Positions 50,346 to 60,247 of a stretch of DNA of 64,000 nt are shown piece after piece. The stretch is taken from NCBI RefSeq assembly GCF_002479495.1, contig NZ_DLNQ01000001.1:75185-139184 (forward strand), given 5' to 3'. Position 1 is the first letter of the stretch. Each line of letters starts with the position of its first letter. The stretch is from Brevundimonas sp. UBA7506. GTDB lineage: Bacteria; Pseudomonadota; Alphaproteobacteria; Caulobacterales; Caulobacteraceae. A program made the translations under genes and the position numbers. Under the pieces are notes generated by a model. That model ran no database searches. It was not told the origin of the DNA and was given only the letters and a program-made list of their open reading frames with translations.

Positions 50346-51088
50346 CCCGCCTTCGCGACCTGCCCGATCCCGACCACCTGCCCGCGCTCGACCCGGCCTA
50401 TCTGTCCAGCCGCCCCGCGCTGGGTCTCGGTCCGAACGACCATCCGCCGCGCATCCTGCTGCTCTACGGCTCGCTGCGGGATCGGTCCTTTTCCCGGCTG
50501 TGCGTCGAGGAGGCCGCCCGCCTTCTGCGCTTCATGGGCTGCGAGACGCGCATCTTCGATCCGTCCGACCTGCCGCTGACCGATCAGGTCGCCTACGACG
50601 ATCATCCCGCCGTCCACGAACTGCGCGAGCACGCCCTGTGGTCTGAAGGCATGGTCTGGAGCAGCCCGGAACGCCACGGTCAGATTTCGGGGATCATGAA
50701 GCTGCAGATCGATCACCTGCCGCTCAGCATGGGCGGCATGCGTCCGACCCAGGGCCGCACCCTGGCGGTCATGCAGGTCTCCGGCGGCTCGCAGAGTTTC
50801 AACGCGGTCAACACCCTGCGCCTGCTGGGCCGCTGGATGCGGATGATCACCATCCCCAACCAGTCCAGCGTGGCCAAGGCCTTCATGGAATTCGACGACG
50901 ACGGCCGCATGAAGCCGTCCAGCTACTATGATCGCATCGTCGACGTGATGGAGGAACTGGTGCGCTTCACCGTCCTGACCCGCGCCCATGCCGACCAGTT
51001 GGTGGATCGCTATTCCGAGCGGAAGGCGTCAGGCGTGCCGATCGATGCGGCCAACGACCTGTCCGCGATCGCGACCAGGTCTGCGTAG
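50342..51088 (+). CDS. arsH: ArsH NADPH-dependent FMN reductase
   Basis: The 248-residue protein has the flavodoxin-like [15 protein letters not shown] phosphate loop, [15 protein letters not shown] and [17 protein letters not shown], all typical of ArsH. ArsH oxidises trivalent organoarsenicals and can reduce chromate and quinones. It overlaps arsN2 by four bases and is followed 22 bases later by chrA, which may reflect its dual action. Confidence 0.94.
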   Translation: MTRLRDLPDPDHLPALDPAYLSSRPALGLGPNDHPPRILLLYGSLRDRSFSRLCVEEAARLLRFMGCETRIFDPSDLPLTDQVAYDDHPAVHELREHALWSEGMVWSSPERHGQISGIMKLQIDHLPLSMGGMRPTQGRTLAVMQVSGGSQSFNAVNTLRLLGRWMRMITIPNQSSVAKAFMEFDDDGRMKPSSYYDRIVDVMEELVRFTVLTRAHADQLVDRYSERKASGVPIDAANDLSAIATRSA

Positions 51089-51110
51089 CCTCAGGCTGGA
51101 TTGTTAGAGA

Positions 51111-52352
51111 ATGGCCACGGAAATCAGCGGCGAATCCAGCTCAGTCCACGGGCGCCCGAGCGCGCCACTGGCCGGTTCGCCGACAGAGGTCTTCGCGGTC
51201 TTCCTCAAGCTCGGCCTCACGTCGTTCGGCGGGCCCGTGGCGCACCTCGGCTATTTCCGGGACGAGTTGGTCTCGCGACGCCGTTGGATCGATGAAGCCG
51301 GATACGCCGACTTGGTCGCCATGTGCCAATTCCTGCCCGGCCCAGCCTCCAGCCAAGCGGGCTACGCCTTGGGCTTGTGGCGCGCCGGCCCATTGGGCGG
51401 CGTTGCGGCATGGTGCGCCTTCACACTGCCGTCCGCCGCGCTTCTGGTCTTGTTCGCCATGGGCGCAGCCTCGCTCAACGGTCCGGTTGGAATGGGCCTG
51501 CTGCATGGACTGAAGCTGGTGGCCGTGGCTGTGGTCGCTCAGGCGGTCTGGGGGATGGCCCGCACCCTGACCCCCGACTGGCAAAGAGCGGCCATCGGCC
51601 TAGCCGCTGTTGTAATCCTGTTGTTGCTCGGCGGAGCGACAGGTCAGATCGTCGCCATCGTCATCGGCGGCCTGGCGGGGCTGCGCCTCTGCCAGACGAC
51701 GAACGCCACATCAGCATCGACTCCAAACTTCCCGATTTCACGGCGCGCCGGCGCAGGGGCTCTGGTCCTGTTCCTTCTGCTTCTGGCGGGCTTGCCGCTC
51801 GCCTCCATGGCGACAGGGCTCCACGGCGTCGCCTTGCTGGACGTCTTCTATCGAGCCGGCGCTTTCGTTTTCGGAGGCGGTCACGTCGTTCTGCCCCTGC
51901 TCGAAGAAGGCGTGGTGCAGCCCGGCTGGATCGATTCCAATGGCTTTCTAGCGGGCTATGGCGCGGCCCAAGCCGTGCCGGGGCCGCTTTTCACCTTCGC
52001 CGCCTATCTGGGCGCCGCCATGGAGCCTTCTCCAAATGGATTAGCCGGGACCGCCCTTTGTCTCGTGGCGATCTTCGCCCCGGGATTGTTGCTGGTGACA
52101 GGGGTGCTGCCGTTCTGGAGTTTGCTGCGCGCCCGACCGGCGGCCCAGGCGGCGATGCGCGGCGCGAACGCGGCAGTCGTCGGCATTCTGGCTTTCGCCC
52201 TCTATACCCCTGTAGGAACCGGCGCGATCCTGAGTGCGATAGACTTCTTCGTGGCGCTGGCGGGCTTTGTTCTGCTGACGGTGTGGAAGTGCCCACCATG
52301 GATAGTCGTTGCCCTGACCGCCGCAAGCGGGGTCGCCGTCGCATTGATTTGA
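51111..52352 (+). CDS. chrA: ChrA chromate transporter
   Basis: The 413-residue membrane protein is a two-domain ChrA. Each half carries the family marks: FLKLGLTSFGGPVAHLGYFR with MCQFLPGPASSQ in the first, and GAFVFGGGHVVLPLLEEGVV with GYGAAQAVPGPLFTFAAYLG in the second. It exports chromate from the cytoplasm. Codon use is slightly less GC-rich than in the ars genes before it, which may mean a separate origin. The ATG at 51111 follows AGAGA. Confidence 0.92.
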   Translation: MATEISGESSSVHGRPSAPLAGSPTEVFAVFLKLGLTSFGGPVAHLGYFRDELVSRRRWIDEAGYADLVAMCQFLPGPASSQAGYALGLWRAGPLGGVAAWCAFTLPSAALLVLFAMGAASLNGPVGMGLLHGLKLVAVAVVAQAVWGMARTLTPDWQRAAIGLAAVVILLLLGGATGQIVAIVIGGLAGLRLCQTTNATSASTPNFPISRRAGAGALVLFLLLLAGLPLASMATGLHGVALLDVFYRAGAFVFGGGHVVLPLLEEGVVQPGWIDSNGFLAGYGAAQAVPGPLFTFAAYLGAAMEPSPNGLAGTALCLVAIFAPGLLLVTGVLPFWSLLRARPAAQAAMRGANAAVVGILAFALYTPVGTGAILSAIDFFVALAGFVLLTVWKCPPWIVVALTAASGVAVALI

Positions 52353-52582
52353 CACTAGCCGCACCCGTCGCGGGCGCCTGAAACAGGCGGCCGCCCCCCG
52401 TCGATTCGTCCAAACCTCTTGCGCAGTGAACGTGACGGATCTTGCATTCAAAGCCCCGTAGCGGCATGCATGCCGTCGTTCACCTTGGACTCGGCGCCCC
52501 TGGGCTGCCGGGTGGCTATCCCGTCCGCCGATCCGTCGGGAAACTGAGCCGCCGCATGCGGCTCGTCCAAATGAAATCCTGA

Positions 52583-54064
52583 ATGTCCATTATTGCATCC
52601 GCGCGCCAGCAATGGCTCGCCAACCCTCGCCGCGATTTGCTGGCGGGCACCGTCGTGGCGCTGGCCCTTATCCCGGAGGCCATCGCCTTCTCCATCATCG
52701 CCGGCGTCGATCCCGCCGTGGGCCTTTACGCCAGCTTCGTCATCGCCGTGACCATCGCCTTCGTCGGTGGGCGACCCGCCATGATCTCGGCCGCGACCGG
52801 CGCCATGGCCCTGCTCATGGTTACGCTCGTCCGTGATCATGGCCTGGAATACCTGTTCGCCGCATCAATCCTGTGCGGCGTCTTTCAGATCATCATCGGC
52901 CTGCTGAAACTAGGCCGCTACATCCGCTTCGTCAGCCGCAGCGTCATGACCGGCTTCGTCAACTCTCTGGCCATCCTGATCTTCCTGGCTCAGATGCCGG
53001 AACTGATCGGCGCCAACTGGCAGACCTTTGCTCTGGTCGGCGCTGCACTGGCCATCATCTACGGCTTCCCTCGCCTGACCAAGGCCGTGCCTTCGCCCCT
53101 GGTCGCCATCGTCCTGATCAGCGGCTTCGTGATCATGACCGGTCTGGATGTCCGCACGGTCGGCGACATGGGGCAGATGCCTTCGTCCCTGCCGATCTTC
53201 CATCTGCCGGCCGTCCCGCTGACCTGGGAGACTCTCGTCATCATCGCGCCGGTCTCGGCCACATTGGCCTTCGTCGGCCTGCTGGAAAGCCTGCTCACGG
53301 CGAACCTGATCGACGATCTGACCGACACGCCTTCTGACAAGGACCGCGAGACCCGCGGTCAGGGCATCGCCAACATCCTGTCACCCCTGTTCGGCGGCAT
53401 GGCGGGCTGCGCCATGATCGGCCAGTCGATCATCAATGTGACCTCCGGCGCGCGAGGCCGCCTGTCCACCCTATGGGCTGGCCTCTTCCTCTTGTTCCTG
53501 ATCCTGGTGCTTCAGGATTGGGTGGCGCGGATACCCATGGCGGCTCTCGTGGCGGTGATGATCATGGTGTCCATCGGAACCTTCGACTGGAGCTCGGTCC
53601 TGAAGCTGCACTCAACGCCGTTCCAGTCGTCCATCGTCATGATCGCCACGACGGCGACTGTCGTGGCCACCCATGATCTGTCCAAGGGCGTCGTCCTGGG
53701 CGTGATCCTCTCGGCCGTCTTCTTCATGCGCAAGGTCGGTAAGACCGCGGTCGTCGAAGAGATCGAAACGCCGGAAGACGGCGTGCTGCGCTACCGCGTG
53801 TCTGGGCAGTTGTTTTTCGCTTCGGCCGATGTCTTCGCCGCAGCCTTCGAGCACCACGGCAGCCCCAGACGCGTGGAGATCGATATGACCGACGCCCACC
53901 TGTGGGACCTGACAGGCGTCGCCGCTGTCGACAAGGTCGTTTTCCGTTATCGGAAGCAGGGGGCCGAAGTCGAGGTCATAGGCATGAACGCTGCGGGACA
54001 AACCCTGGTGGAGCGGGTGGGCCGTCACGATAAGAGCCATCTTCCCGTCGGGCTGTCGCACTGA
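52583..54064 (+). CDS. SulP-family anion transporter with STAS domain
   Basis: The 493-residue protein has about eleven helices, with the SulP motifs [21 protein letters not shown] and [21 protein letters not shown], and a C-terminal STAS domain (residues about 400-480, [20 protein letters not shown]). The family carries sulphate or bicarbonate; the neighbouring chrA suggests sulphate supply under chromate stress, but this is only inferred. The 230 bp before it contain no gene I can support, and no good ribosome binding site precedes the ATG at 52583. Confidence 0.88.
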   Translation: MSIIASARQQWLANPRRDLLAGTVVALALIPEAIAFSIIAGVDPAVGLYASFVIAVTIAFVGGRPAMISAATGAMALLMVTLVRDHGLEYLFAASILCGVFQIIIGLLKLGRYIRFVSRSVMTGFVNSLAILIFLAQMPELIGANWQTFALVGAALAIIYGFPRLTKAVPSPLVAIVLISGFVIMTGLDVRTVGDMGQMPSSLPIFHLPAVPLTWETLVIIAPVSATLAFVGLLESLLTANLIDDLTDTPSDKDRETRGQGIANILSPLFGGMAGCAMIGQSIINVTSGARGRLSTLWAGLFLLFLILVLQDWVARIPMAALVAVMIMVSIGTFDWSSVLKLHSTPFQSSIVMIATTATVVATHDLSKGVVLGVILSAVFFMRKVGKTAVVEEIETPEDGVLRYRVSGQLFFASADVFAAAFEHHGSPRRVEIDMTDAHLWDLTGVAAVDKVVFRYRKQGAEVEVIGMNAAGQTLVERVGRHDKSHLPVGLSH

Positions 54065-54144
54065 CCGCGACGCCGCAGCGGCTCAGCGCAAGTCGGTCGA
54101 ACGACTACAGGACCAACTCGCGCGCCATCATCCGTAAATCGGCT

Positions 54145-55533
54145 TCAGGCACCCGGACCAATAAGCTCGGACGAAGGCTTCCGCTTGCTCGTATCAGCCT
54201 CTCTCAAGCGGCCAGTGGCCGGCCGATAGTGTTCGTCGAACAGACACGCTCCGGCATACCGAGAGCGAGCGGCTGCACAGAGCGCCGCCACAGACTCCGC
54301 GTCGGGCTTGGCGCCTTGGTCGATCCAAGCCGTCAAGGCTTCGAAAACAGCGACATATTCCGGGGCGCTCAGGGCGCTGTGCTCGGCTTCATTGGTGAAG
54401 GTCTGGACCAGAAGGTCCGACCGTCCCGCCGCCGCGACCCTCTCGCGATAGGCTGCCTGGTGCGAGACGAAAGCCGTGGGGTCATACTTGCCGTGAATGG
54501 TCACGGTCGGCGCCACGATCAGGCCCGACAGATCAGCATCATAGGCCAGACGCACCACCGCCATGGGATCAGAGTCAAACCGCTGCACCCCCGCATTGAG
54601 AGCCGCATCGTCATGTGATCCAGCATAGACGACATCCCTATTGGAAAAGGGGTTGAGCCCGTCCAACCGGTGCTGAACCAGGTCCTGAAACAGGAAGGTG
54701 GCCCAGGCCAGGTGGCCGACCAACTGGTCTTCCTCGACGCCGACCACATTGAGAATATCCGCCAGCCGCTGCTTCTGTTCCGGCGAGCGCTCGGCCTCCG
54801 GCAGGCCGACGCCGGTGCAGGTCTTGACCCGTTCCGCCAACTCGACGCGGGTCATGCGGACGCCATCGGGCAGGCCCTGCCAGAGCGGATACTGGACCTC
54901 GTCGGCTTTCGGATGATTGTGACAATAGTATTGATAGACGGCGCGCAGGTCGGCGCGGAACCTGTAGGCCTCGGTCCCGCCGGCCAGGACGCCGCTGGTC
55001 AGGACGACGCCGTCCCAGACCACCCGGCCTTCGGCGTCGCGCGCATAGAGCTCCGCCGCCTTGGCCGCGACATTGCCGCCCCACGACTGACCGTGAAGGA
55101 TTGTGCGGCGTGGGCGTCCAAAAGCATCCCAGAAGATCTGACGCAGATCGTCAGTGTCTTCGGCCGCCATGCGCACGCCGTAGCCGCCCCGGCGATAGGT
55201 CGAGCCGGCCCAGGCGAAGCCTTCCTTCACCGTCATGGAGAAGCGTTCCAGATCCTCCAGCGGGTCCTCGGCCTTGGGCGCACCCGTGCGTGGTCCGCCG
55301 TGGGCATGGACGATCAAGGCGCCGTTCCAGTTTTCCGGCACGGCGATCCAGTAGTAACCGCCCTTGGCCGCCTGCCCCGACCAGCAGTGCGCCTGCTGCG
55401 GAAGGAAATCAGGACAGACGGCCGGGGCGGGCGCCGACGGAGAGGAAGCCGCCAGCGCATCCTGGGTGGCGGCGAAGGGCGCGCCGATAAACGCCAGGGC
55501 GATACCGCCCGAGACGATCCTGAACATGCGCAT
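54145..55533 (-). CDS. Exported alpha/beta hydrolase of unknown substrate
   Basis: The 462-residue protein has a signal peptide (to about residue 29) and a mature part with Cys residues likely forming disulphides. WNGALIVHAHGGPR gives the oxyanion region, LHGQSWGGNVA the nucleophile elbow, GKYDPTAFV the acid and NEAEHSALS the His. I know no characterised close relative. It lies 16 bases past the TonB receptor on the same strand, so the two may work together, for example splitting an ester imported by the receptor. A start two codons later (55527) has better ribosome-site spacing. Confidence 0.82.
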   Translation of the reverse strand: MRMFRIVSGGIALAFIGAPFAATQDALAASSPSAPAPAVCPDFLPQQAHCWSGQAAKGGYYWIAVPENWNGALIVHAHGGPRTGAPKAEDPLEDLERFSMTVKEGFAWAGSTYRRGGYGVRMAAEDTDDLRQIFWDAFGRPRRTILHGQSWGGNVAAKAAELYARDAEGRVVWDGVVLTSGVLAGGTEAYRFRADLRAVYQYYCHNHPKADEVQYPLWQGLPDGVRMTRVELAERVKTCTGVGLPEAERSPEQKQRLADILNVVGVEEDQLVGHLAWATFLFQDLVQHRLDGLNPFSNRDVVYAGSHDDAALNAGVQRFDSDPMAVVRLAYDADLSGLIVAPTVTIHGKYDPTAFVSHQAAYRERVAAAGRSDLLVQTFTNEAEHSALSAPEYVAVFEALTAWIDQGAKPDAESVAALCAAARSRYAGACLFDEHYRPATGRLREADTSKRKPSSELIGPGA

Positions 55534-55549
55534 CCCCTCGCCTCTCCGA

Positions 55550-58500
55550 TCAGAACGACTTGCTGGCGTTGACGTACCAGTAGCGACCCCAGGGGCTGTG
55601 CACCGAACCCCGATAGCCGCCGTCAGCCAGCGGCGGCCCCTGGTCCGTCAGATCGCGCACGCCCAGACGCAGTCGGGTCTCGGCGGGGAATTCATAGTCC
55701 ACATAGGCATTGATCGTCTGCCGCGAGTCGACCACCCAGGCCTCGTTTGAGGCGCCCAGCAGGCCGGGCTGATCGAATTCGCTGATGTACTGGCTCGACA
55801 GTCCCGCGCGGATCGGACCCTTGCGCCAGGTCAGGCTGGCGTTGACGCGCCATTCCGGCCGACCGTTTTGCCCGACCAGTTGGGCCGTTTCCGGCAGGGT
55901 GGTTCCGGCGTTGATCGTACCCGCGGCGCGGGCGGCGTAGAGGGCGTTCACGATGTCGCCAGGGTCGCGCGAGAATTCGTCCAGTTTGCTGGCGTTCACA
56001 TTGACGGTGAAGGTGCCGAAGCGCGTGCGGCGCAGCGACCAGTTCATGCCCAGGTCCAGACCGCTGACCGTCTGCGGCTGCAGGTTGATGAAACGATCAT
56101 TGATCGAGACCACCTCGCCCACCGGCGTCAGGCCCGTGCCTTCAAACAGCAGGATATCTTCGGGCGTGGCGGCGCGGCGGTTGACCAGCGGATTGGCGCC
56201 GCCCTCCACACGGTTCAGATAGTCCAGCGCCAAAGCCGTCTGAGCCCCCAGCAGGCCGACGATCTTCTCCTGCTCGATACGCCAGCGGTCGATGGTGAAG
56301 GTGAAGGCCCCGAAGCGATCGGGGATGAAGGACGGCTGCAGCACCAGGCCGTAGGAGCTGTTGGTGCTCTCTTCCGGCTCGAGGTCAGGATTGCCCGCGA
56401 CCAACAGCGAGGCGCCCGAGGTGTTCTGGGCGCAAGCCGCGAAGTTGGCGATGCGGCCCGCGCGCAGATCCGCTTCGCAGCGGACATAGTCCACGCCGCT
56501 GGCCAGACGCGAGTATTGCGTGGCGTTGGTCTGCTCCAGGTTGGGCGCACGGAAACCCTCGGAATAGGAGCCGCGCAGGCGGACGCCTGGAACGACATCC
56601 CAGGCCACCGCCACCTTGGGCTTGGCCACGGAGCCAAAGTCCGAATAGTGCTCGTAGCGACCGGCGACCTGCATATCCATCTGATAGATCAGCGGAATAT
56701 TCATCTCGGGCGACACCAGAGGCAGGGCGAACTCGATATAGGTCGAGAAGACTTCGCGGCTGCCCTTGGTGTCGGGGTTGGGGCTGACGGCCGAGACATT
56801 GGACAGGTTGGTTTCGCCCGTCACCATGTCGGTGAAGGTGAAGGTCCCATCCACATTGGCGTCGCGGTCGTCCTTCTGCGTCTCGCGGCGCGCCTCGACG
56901 CCGAAGGCCATGCCCGCCGGGCCGCCCGGCAGTTGGAACAGGTCGCCCCGCGACAGCTTGAAGTCCGCCATGGTCAGGGTGGTGCGCGACAGGCGACGCA
57001 TGTCGAAGACGATGGCGTCGATCGCCGCCCGCGAACTGGGCGAGCAGTCGCCGTAGCTGGTGGTGGCGACGCAGCCGCCGCTGAAGGGATTATAGGCGTC
57101 AGGCGTGGACAGGGCCAACTGGCGCTGCAGGGCGGTCATGTTGATATTGGGCGAAACGTCCTCGGCCTCGGCTTCGGAGTAGACTAGGGCCGTCTCCCAG
57201 TCGAAGCCGCGCCACTCGCCGCGCAGGCCGCCCAGCAGTCGGGCCTGATAGTTGTCGACCTTGACCACCTGGAAGCCGGTGTCGACGAAGCGGTAGTTGG
57301 TCATCAGAACCGGAAGCCCGGCCGCCGGCACGCCGGTCAGGCCCGGCAGACGGTTGGGGTTGGCGGATCCGTCGGAGAAGGTCACTGGACCGAAGGGATT
57401 GTAGTAGTTGCTGGCCGGGATCCAGATCTGGTTCAGGTTGACCACCGGCGGCTGCACCGCGCGGCTGTGCGCGCTGTAATAACCGATCTCGCCAAAGGCC
57501 TCGACGGTGTCGGTCAGGTCATAGCGACCGGTCAGGAAGAGGTTCAGCCGCTCGACCGAGGGCCGCACCGTTGTCTCGTGACGCGTGTCGTAGCGCATCT
57601 CGCGGTTCGTGGTGTTGAAGTTGTGATTGCCGCTGGCGATGCAGATGTCGTTGCCGACGCTGACGCCACAGCCGAAGCTGGTCGGCTGGAAACGGAAGGT
57701 GCCGGCCGAGTTGGTCACGGCCGTTCCATTGGAACGGATCACCGCACGCGACCCTACCGACAAGCGCGCCCAGGGCGTGTGTGACGACCGGCCGTCCAGC
57801 GACTGAACCCCGGCGAAGTCAGCGTAGTCCGCGAACAGAGGGCGGATGTCGTCCGAACGGGTGAAGTCCTGATCCGAAGCCCACAGGGCCGTGCGCTGAG
57901 CGTAGTTGGCGAAGAGCGAGACGTTGCCGCGCTCGAGATTCTTGCCTGCGAACAGGTTGAACTCGGTATCGCGCATCTGCGTGCCCTCGGCGCCGCCGTA
58001 GCGAGCGCTGACCGTCAGGCCGTCGATGTTGTCGCGCAGCACGGTGTTTACCACGCCCGCCACCGCGTCCGCGCCATAGATGGCGGCGGCGCCGTCCAGC
58101 AGCACTTCCAGCCGCTCCAGACCCGAGACCGGGATGGCATTGGAGTTATAGCTGAGCACTGGCACCGTACCGGTGTCCGAGGTGCCCTGGCTGGTCGGAT
58201 GCTGCACCAGGCGACGGCCGTTCAGCAGGACCAGGGTATTGCCGACGCCCAGCGAGCGCAGGTTGACCGAGTTGACGTCGCCGCGCGCCGAGTTCGAGGT
58301 CTGGGGGTTGTTGGCGGAATCGAACAGGACATCGCCCATCTGGGGGATGGTCCGCATGAGTTCATCGCCAGTCGTCGCGCCCGTGGCCTCGATCTGCTCG
58401 CGATCGGCGACCACCACCGGCAGGGCCGCCGTGGTTCGGGCACCGCGAATATTGGTGCCGACGACGACCACGTCCTCGACCTGGGACGCCTGTTCGCCGC

Positions 58501-58597
58501 CGCCGACGGAAGACGTCTCTTGAGCTTGCGCCAATCCCGCGAACAGGACGGCGGAGGCGGTCGTCGCCATCAAGGCGATCTTCGAATGCATTTTCAT
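55550..58597 (-). CDS. TonB-dependent receptor downstream of dctA
   Basis: The 1015-residue outer-membrane protein has a signal peptide (ATTASAVLFAGLAQA), a TonB box (VEDVVVVGTNIRG), a plug with RTIPQMGDVLFDS and VNLRSLGVGNTLVLLNGRR, and a large barrel ending in YVNASKSF. The plug style, with the NLRSLG and LVLLNGRR motifs, is that of the Oar/peptide- and sugar-type receptors abundant in Caulobacter relatives, and differs from the siderophore type. AGGGAGTGG before the ATG is a good ribosome site. The 59-base gap to dctA suggests shared transcription. Confidence 0.9.
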   Translation of the reverse strand: MKMHSKIALMATTASAVLFAGLAQAQETSSVGGGEQASQVEDVVVVGTNIRGARTTAALPVVVADREQIEATGATTGDELMRTIPQMGDVLFDSANNPQTSNSARGDVNSVNLRSLGVGNTLVLLNGRRLVQHPTSQGTSDTGTVPVLSYNSNAIPVSGLERLEVLLDGAAAIYGADAVAGVVNTVLRDNIDGLTVSARYGGAEGTQMRDTEFNLFAGKNLERGNVSLFANYAQRTALWASDQDFTRSDDIRPLFADYADFAGVQSLDGRSSHTPWARLSVGSRAVIRSNGTAVTNSAGTFRFQPTSFGCGVSVGNDICIASGNHNFNTTNREMRYDTRHETTVRPSVERLNLFLTGRYDLTDTVEAFGEIGYYSAHSRAVQPPVVNLNQIWIPASNYYNPFGPVTFSDGSANPNRLPGLTGVPAAGLPVLMTNYRFVDTGFQVVKVDNYQARLLGGLRGEWRGFDWETALVYSEAEAEDVSPNINMTALQRQLALSTPDAYNPFSGGCVATTSYGDCSPSSRAAIDAIVFDMRRLSRTTLTMADFKLSRGDLFQLPGGPAGMAFGVEARRETQKDDRDANVDGTFTFTDMVTGETNLSNVSAVSPNPDTKGSREVFSTYIEFALPLVSPEMNIPLIYQMDMQVAGRYEHYSDFGSVAKPKVAVAWDVVPGVRLRGSYSEGFRAPNLEQTNATQYSRLASGVDYVRCEADLRAGRIANFAACAQNTSGASLLVAGNPDLEPEESTNSSYGLVLQPSFIPDRFGAFTFTIDRWRIEQEKIVGLLGAQTALALDYLNRVEGGANPLVNRRAATPEDILLFEGTGLTPVGEVVSINDRFINLQPQTVSGLDLGMNWSLRRTRFGTFTVNVNASKLDEFSRDPGDIVNALYAARAAGTINAGTTLPETAQLVGQNGRPEWRVNASLTWRKGPIRAGLSSQYISEFDQPGLLGASNEAWVVDSRQTINAYVDYEFPAETRLRLGVRDLTDQGPPLADGGYRGSVHSPWGRYWYVNASKSF

Positions 58598-58656
58598 TTT
58601 TCCACTCCCTTTGCGCCGCCTGTTGCCGACGGTCGCGGTTTTGAAATTCTGACGGT

Positions 58657-60012
58657 TCAGTCGTCGGCCAACACCAGATCATCGCCTGGTCCCGCCGCCG
58701 GATCGGGCGACGCCGCCAGGGGCTGGGGTCCGCCGTCCAGCGCGGCCTTCAGCGCATCGCGGTCCAGTTCGCCTTCCCAGCGTGCCACGACGATGGTCGC
58801 CACCGCGTTGCCGATGAAGTTGGTCAGGGCCCTGCATTCGCTCATGAAGCGGTCGATGCCCAGGATCAGGGCCATGCCCGCCACCGGCACGGCCGGCACC
58901 ACCGACAGCGTCGCCGCCAGGGTGATAAAGCCGGCGCCAGTGATGCCCGCCGCCCCCTTGGACGACAGCATGGCCACCAGAAGCAGCAGGATCTGATCCT
59001 GCAGGCTGAGGTCGATATTCAACGCCTGGGCGATGAACAGGGCCGCCATCGTCATGTAGATGTTGGTGCCGTCCAGATTGAACGAATACCCCGTCGGCAC
59101 GACCAGACCGACGACCGACTTGGACGCCCCGGCTCGCTCCATCTTGGAGATCAGGCTGGGCAGGGCCGCCTCGGAGCTGGAGGTGCCCAGCACCAGAAGC
59201 AGTTCTTCCTTCAGGTAGCGGATCAGCTTCAGGATGTTGAAGCCATTGGCCACGGCCACCAGCCCCAGCACCCCGACGACGAAGATGGCGGCCGTCAGAT
59301 AGAAGGTGGCGATCAGGGCGAACAGGTTGGCCACCGAGGCGATGCCATAGGCGCCGATGGTGAAGGCGAAGGCCCCGAAGGCCCCGATCGGCGCGGCCTT
59401 CATCAGGATGGCGACCAGCTTGAAGAAGGCCGCGCTGACCGATTCCAGGAAGCTCATCACCGGCTTGCCCAGATCGCCGATCATGGCCAGGGCTATGCCG
59501 AACAGGATGGAGACGAACAGGACCTGTAGGATATTGCCAGTCGAGAAGGCGCTGACGACGGTGTCCGGGATGATGCCGCTCAGGAAACCGATGATGGTGC
59601 TCTCATGCGCCGCCTGGGCGTACTGGGACACCGCACCGGCGTCGAGGCTGGCCGGATCGATATTCAGGCCGCGCCCCGGCTGGACCAGATTGGCGACGAT
59701 CAAGCCAACGATCAGGGCGAGCGTCGAAAAGACGAGAAAATAGCCGAATGCCTTGGCCGCGACCCGGCCGACCCGGCCGATGTCGCGCATCCCGGCGATT
59801 CCGGTGACGATGGTCAGGAAGATGACCGGCGCGATGACCATCTTCACCAGTTTGATGAAGCCATCGCCCAGCGGCTTCATGCTCTCGCCGAAGGTCGGCC
59901 AGAAGTGACCTATGGCCCCGCCGAGCACGATGGCGACCAGCACCTGAAAATAGAGGTGCCGATAGAAGGGGCGGCGCGCGACGGCCGCCGTCTCTGACGC
60001 GATAGGGATCAC
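58657..60012 (-). CDS. dctA: C4-dicarboxylate:proton/sodium symporter DctA
   Basis: The 451-residue membrane protein belongs to the DAACS family. Marks include [60 protein letters not shown] and [19 protein letters not shown]. It imports succinate, fumarate and malate. It starts with GTG and has AGGAG upstream. The divergent dctB-dctD genes should control it, and the inverted repeats at 60190-60240 are likely DctD sites. I see no sigma-54 -24/-12 element in the 180 bases before it, but there is an AT-rich stretch at 60121-60165. Confidence 0.94.
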   Translation of the reverse strand: MIPIASETAAVARRPFYRHLYFQVLVAIVLGGAIGHFWPTFGESMKPLGDGFIKLVKMVIAPVIFLTIVTGIAGMRDIGRVGRVAAKAFGYFLVFSTLALIVGLIVANLVQPGRGLNIDPASLDAGAVSQYAQAAHESTIIGFLSGIIPDTVVSAFSTGNILQVLFVSILFGIALAMIGDLGKPVMSFLESVSAAFFKLVAILMKAAPIGAFGAFAFTIGAYGIASVANLFALIATFYLTAAIFVVGVLGLVAVANGFNILKLIRYLKEELLLVLGTSSSEAALPSLISKMERAGASKSVVGLVVPTGYSFNLDGTNIYMTMAALFIAQALNIDLSLQDQILLLLVAMLSSKGAAGITGAGFITLAATLSVVPAVPVAGMALILGIDRFMSECRALTNFIGNAVATIVVARWEGELDRDALKAALDGGPQPLAASPDPAAGPGDDLVLADD

Positions 60013-60189
60013 GAAGGTCGCTCCTGACAGCGAGCCAAGACGCTCGCGGATTTCCTCGGCGTGCTCTTCGTCACGCTTGCGCCTCAGTCTGCGTCAGGGA
60101 GAACGGGCGACCAACACACGAGCATAAATCTATCAGATCATTGATATTAATGTCTTTTTTAAAGAGCTGTCAGCTCCCTTCGCGCAAAT

Positions 60190-60240
60190 CGTGCGGAAAA
60201 CCACTCCGAAACATGGCTTATTTGTGCGAAATACCGCACA
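60190..60240. promoter_or_regulatory. Probable DctD upstream activating sites
   Basis: TGTGCG-AAATAC-CGCACA (60223-60240) is a perfect 6-bp inverted repeat with a 6-base centre and agrees with the TGTGCG/CGCACA sites bound by rhizobial DctD. A degenerate second copy begins with CGTGCG at 60190, 33 bases away (three turns). The pair lies at -180 to -230 relative to dctA and just before the dctB start. Confidence 0.72.
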
Positions 60241-60247
60241 CATACTC

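Noticed and set aside
60013..60190. Sigma-54 (-24/-12) promoter for dctA
   Set aside because: No GG-N10-GC element with the surrounding TGGCAC/TTGC pattern was found on the minus strand in this region.
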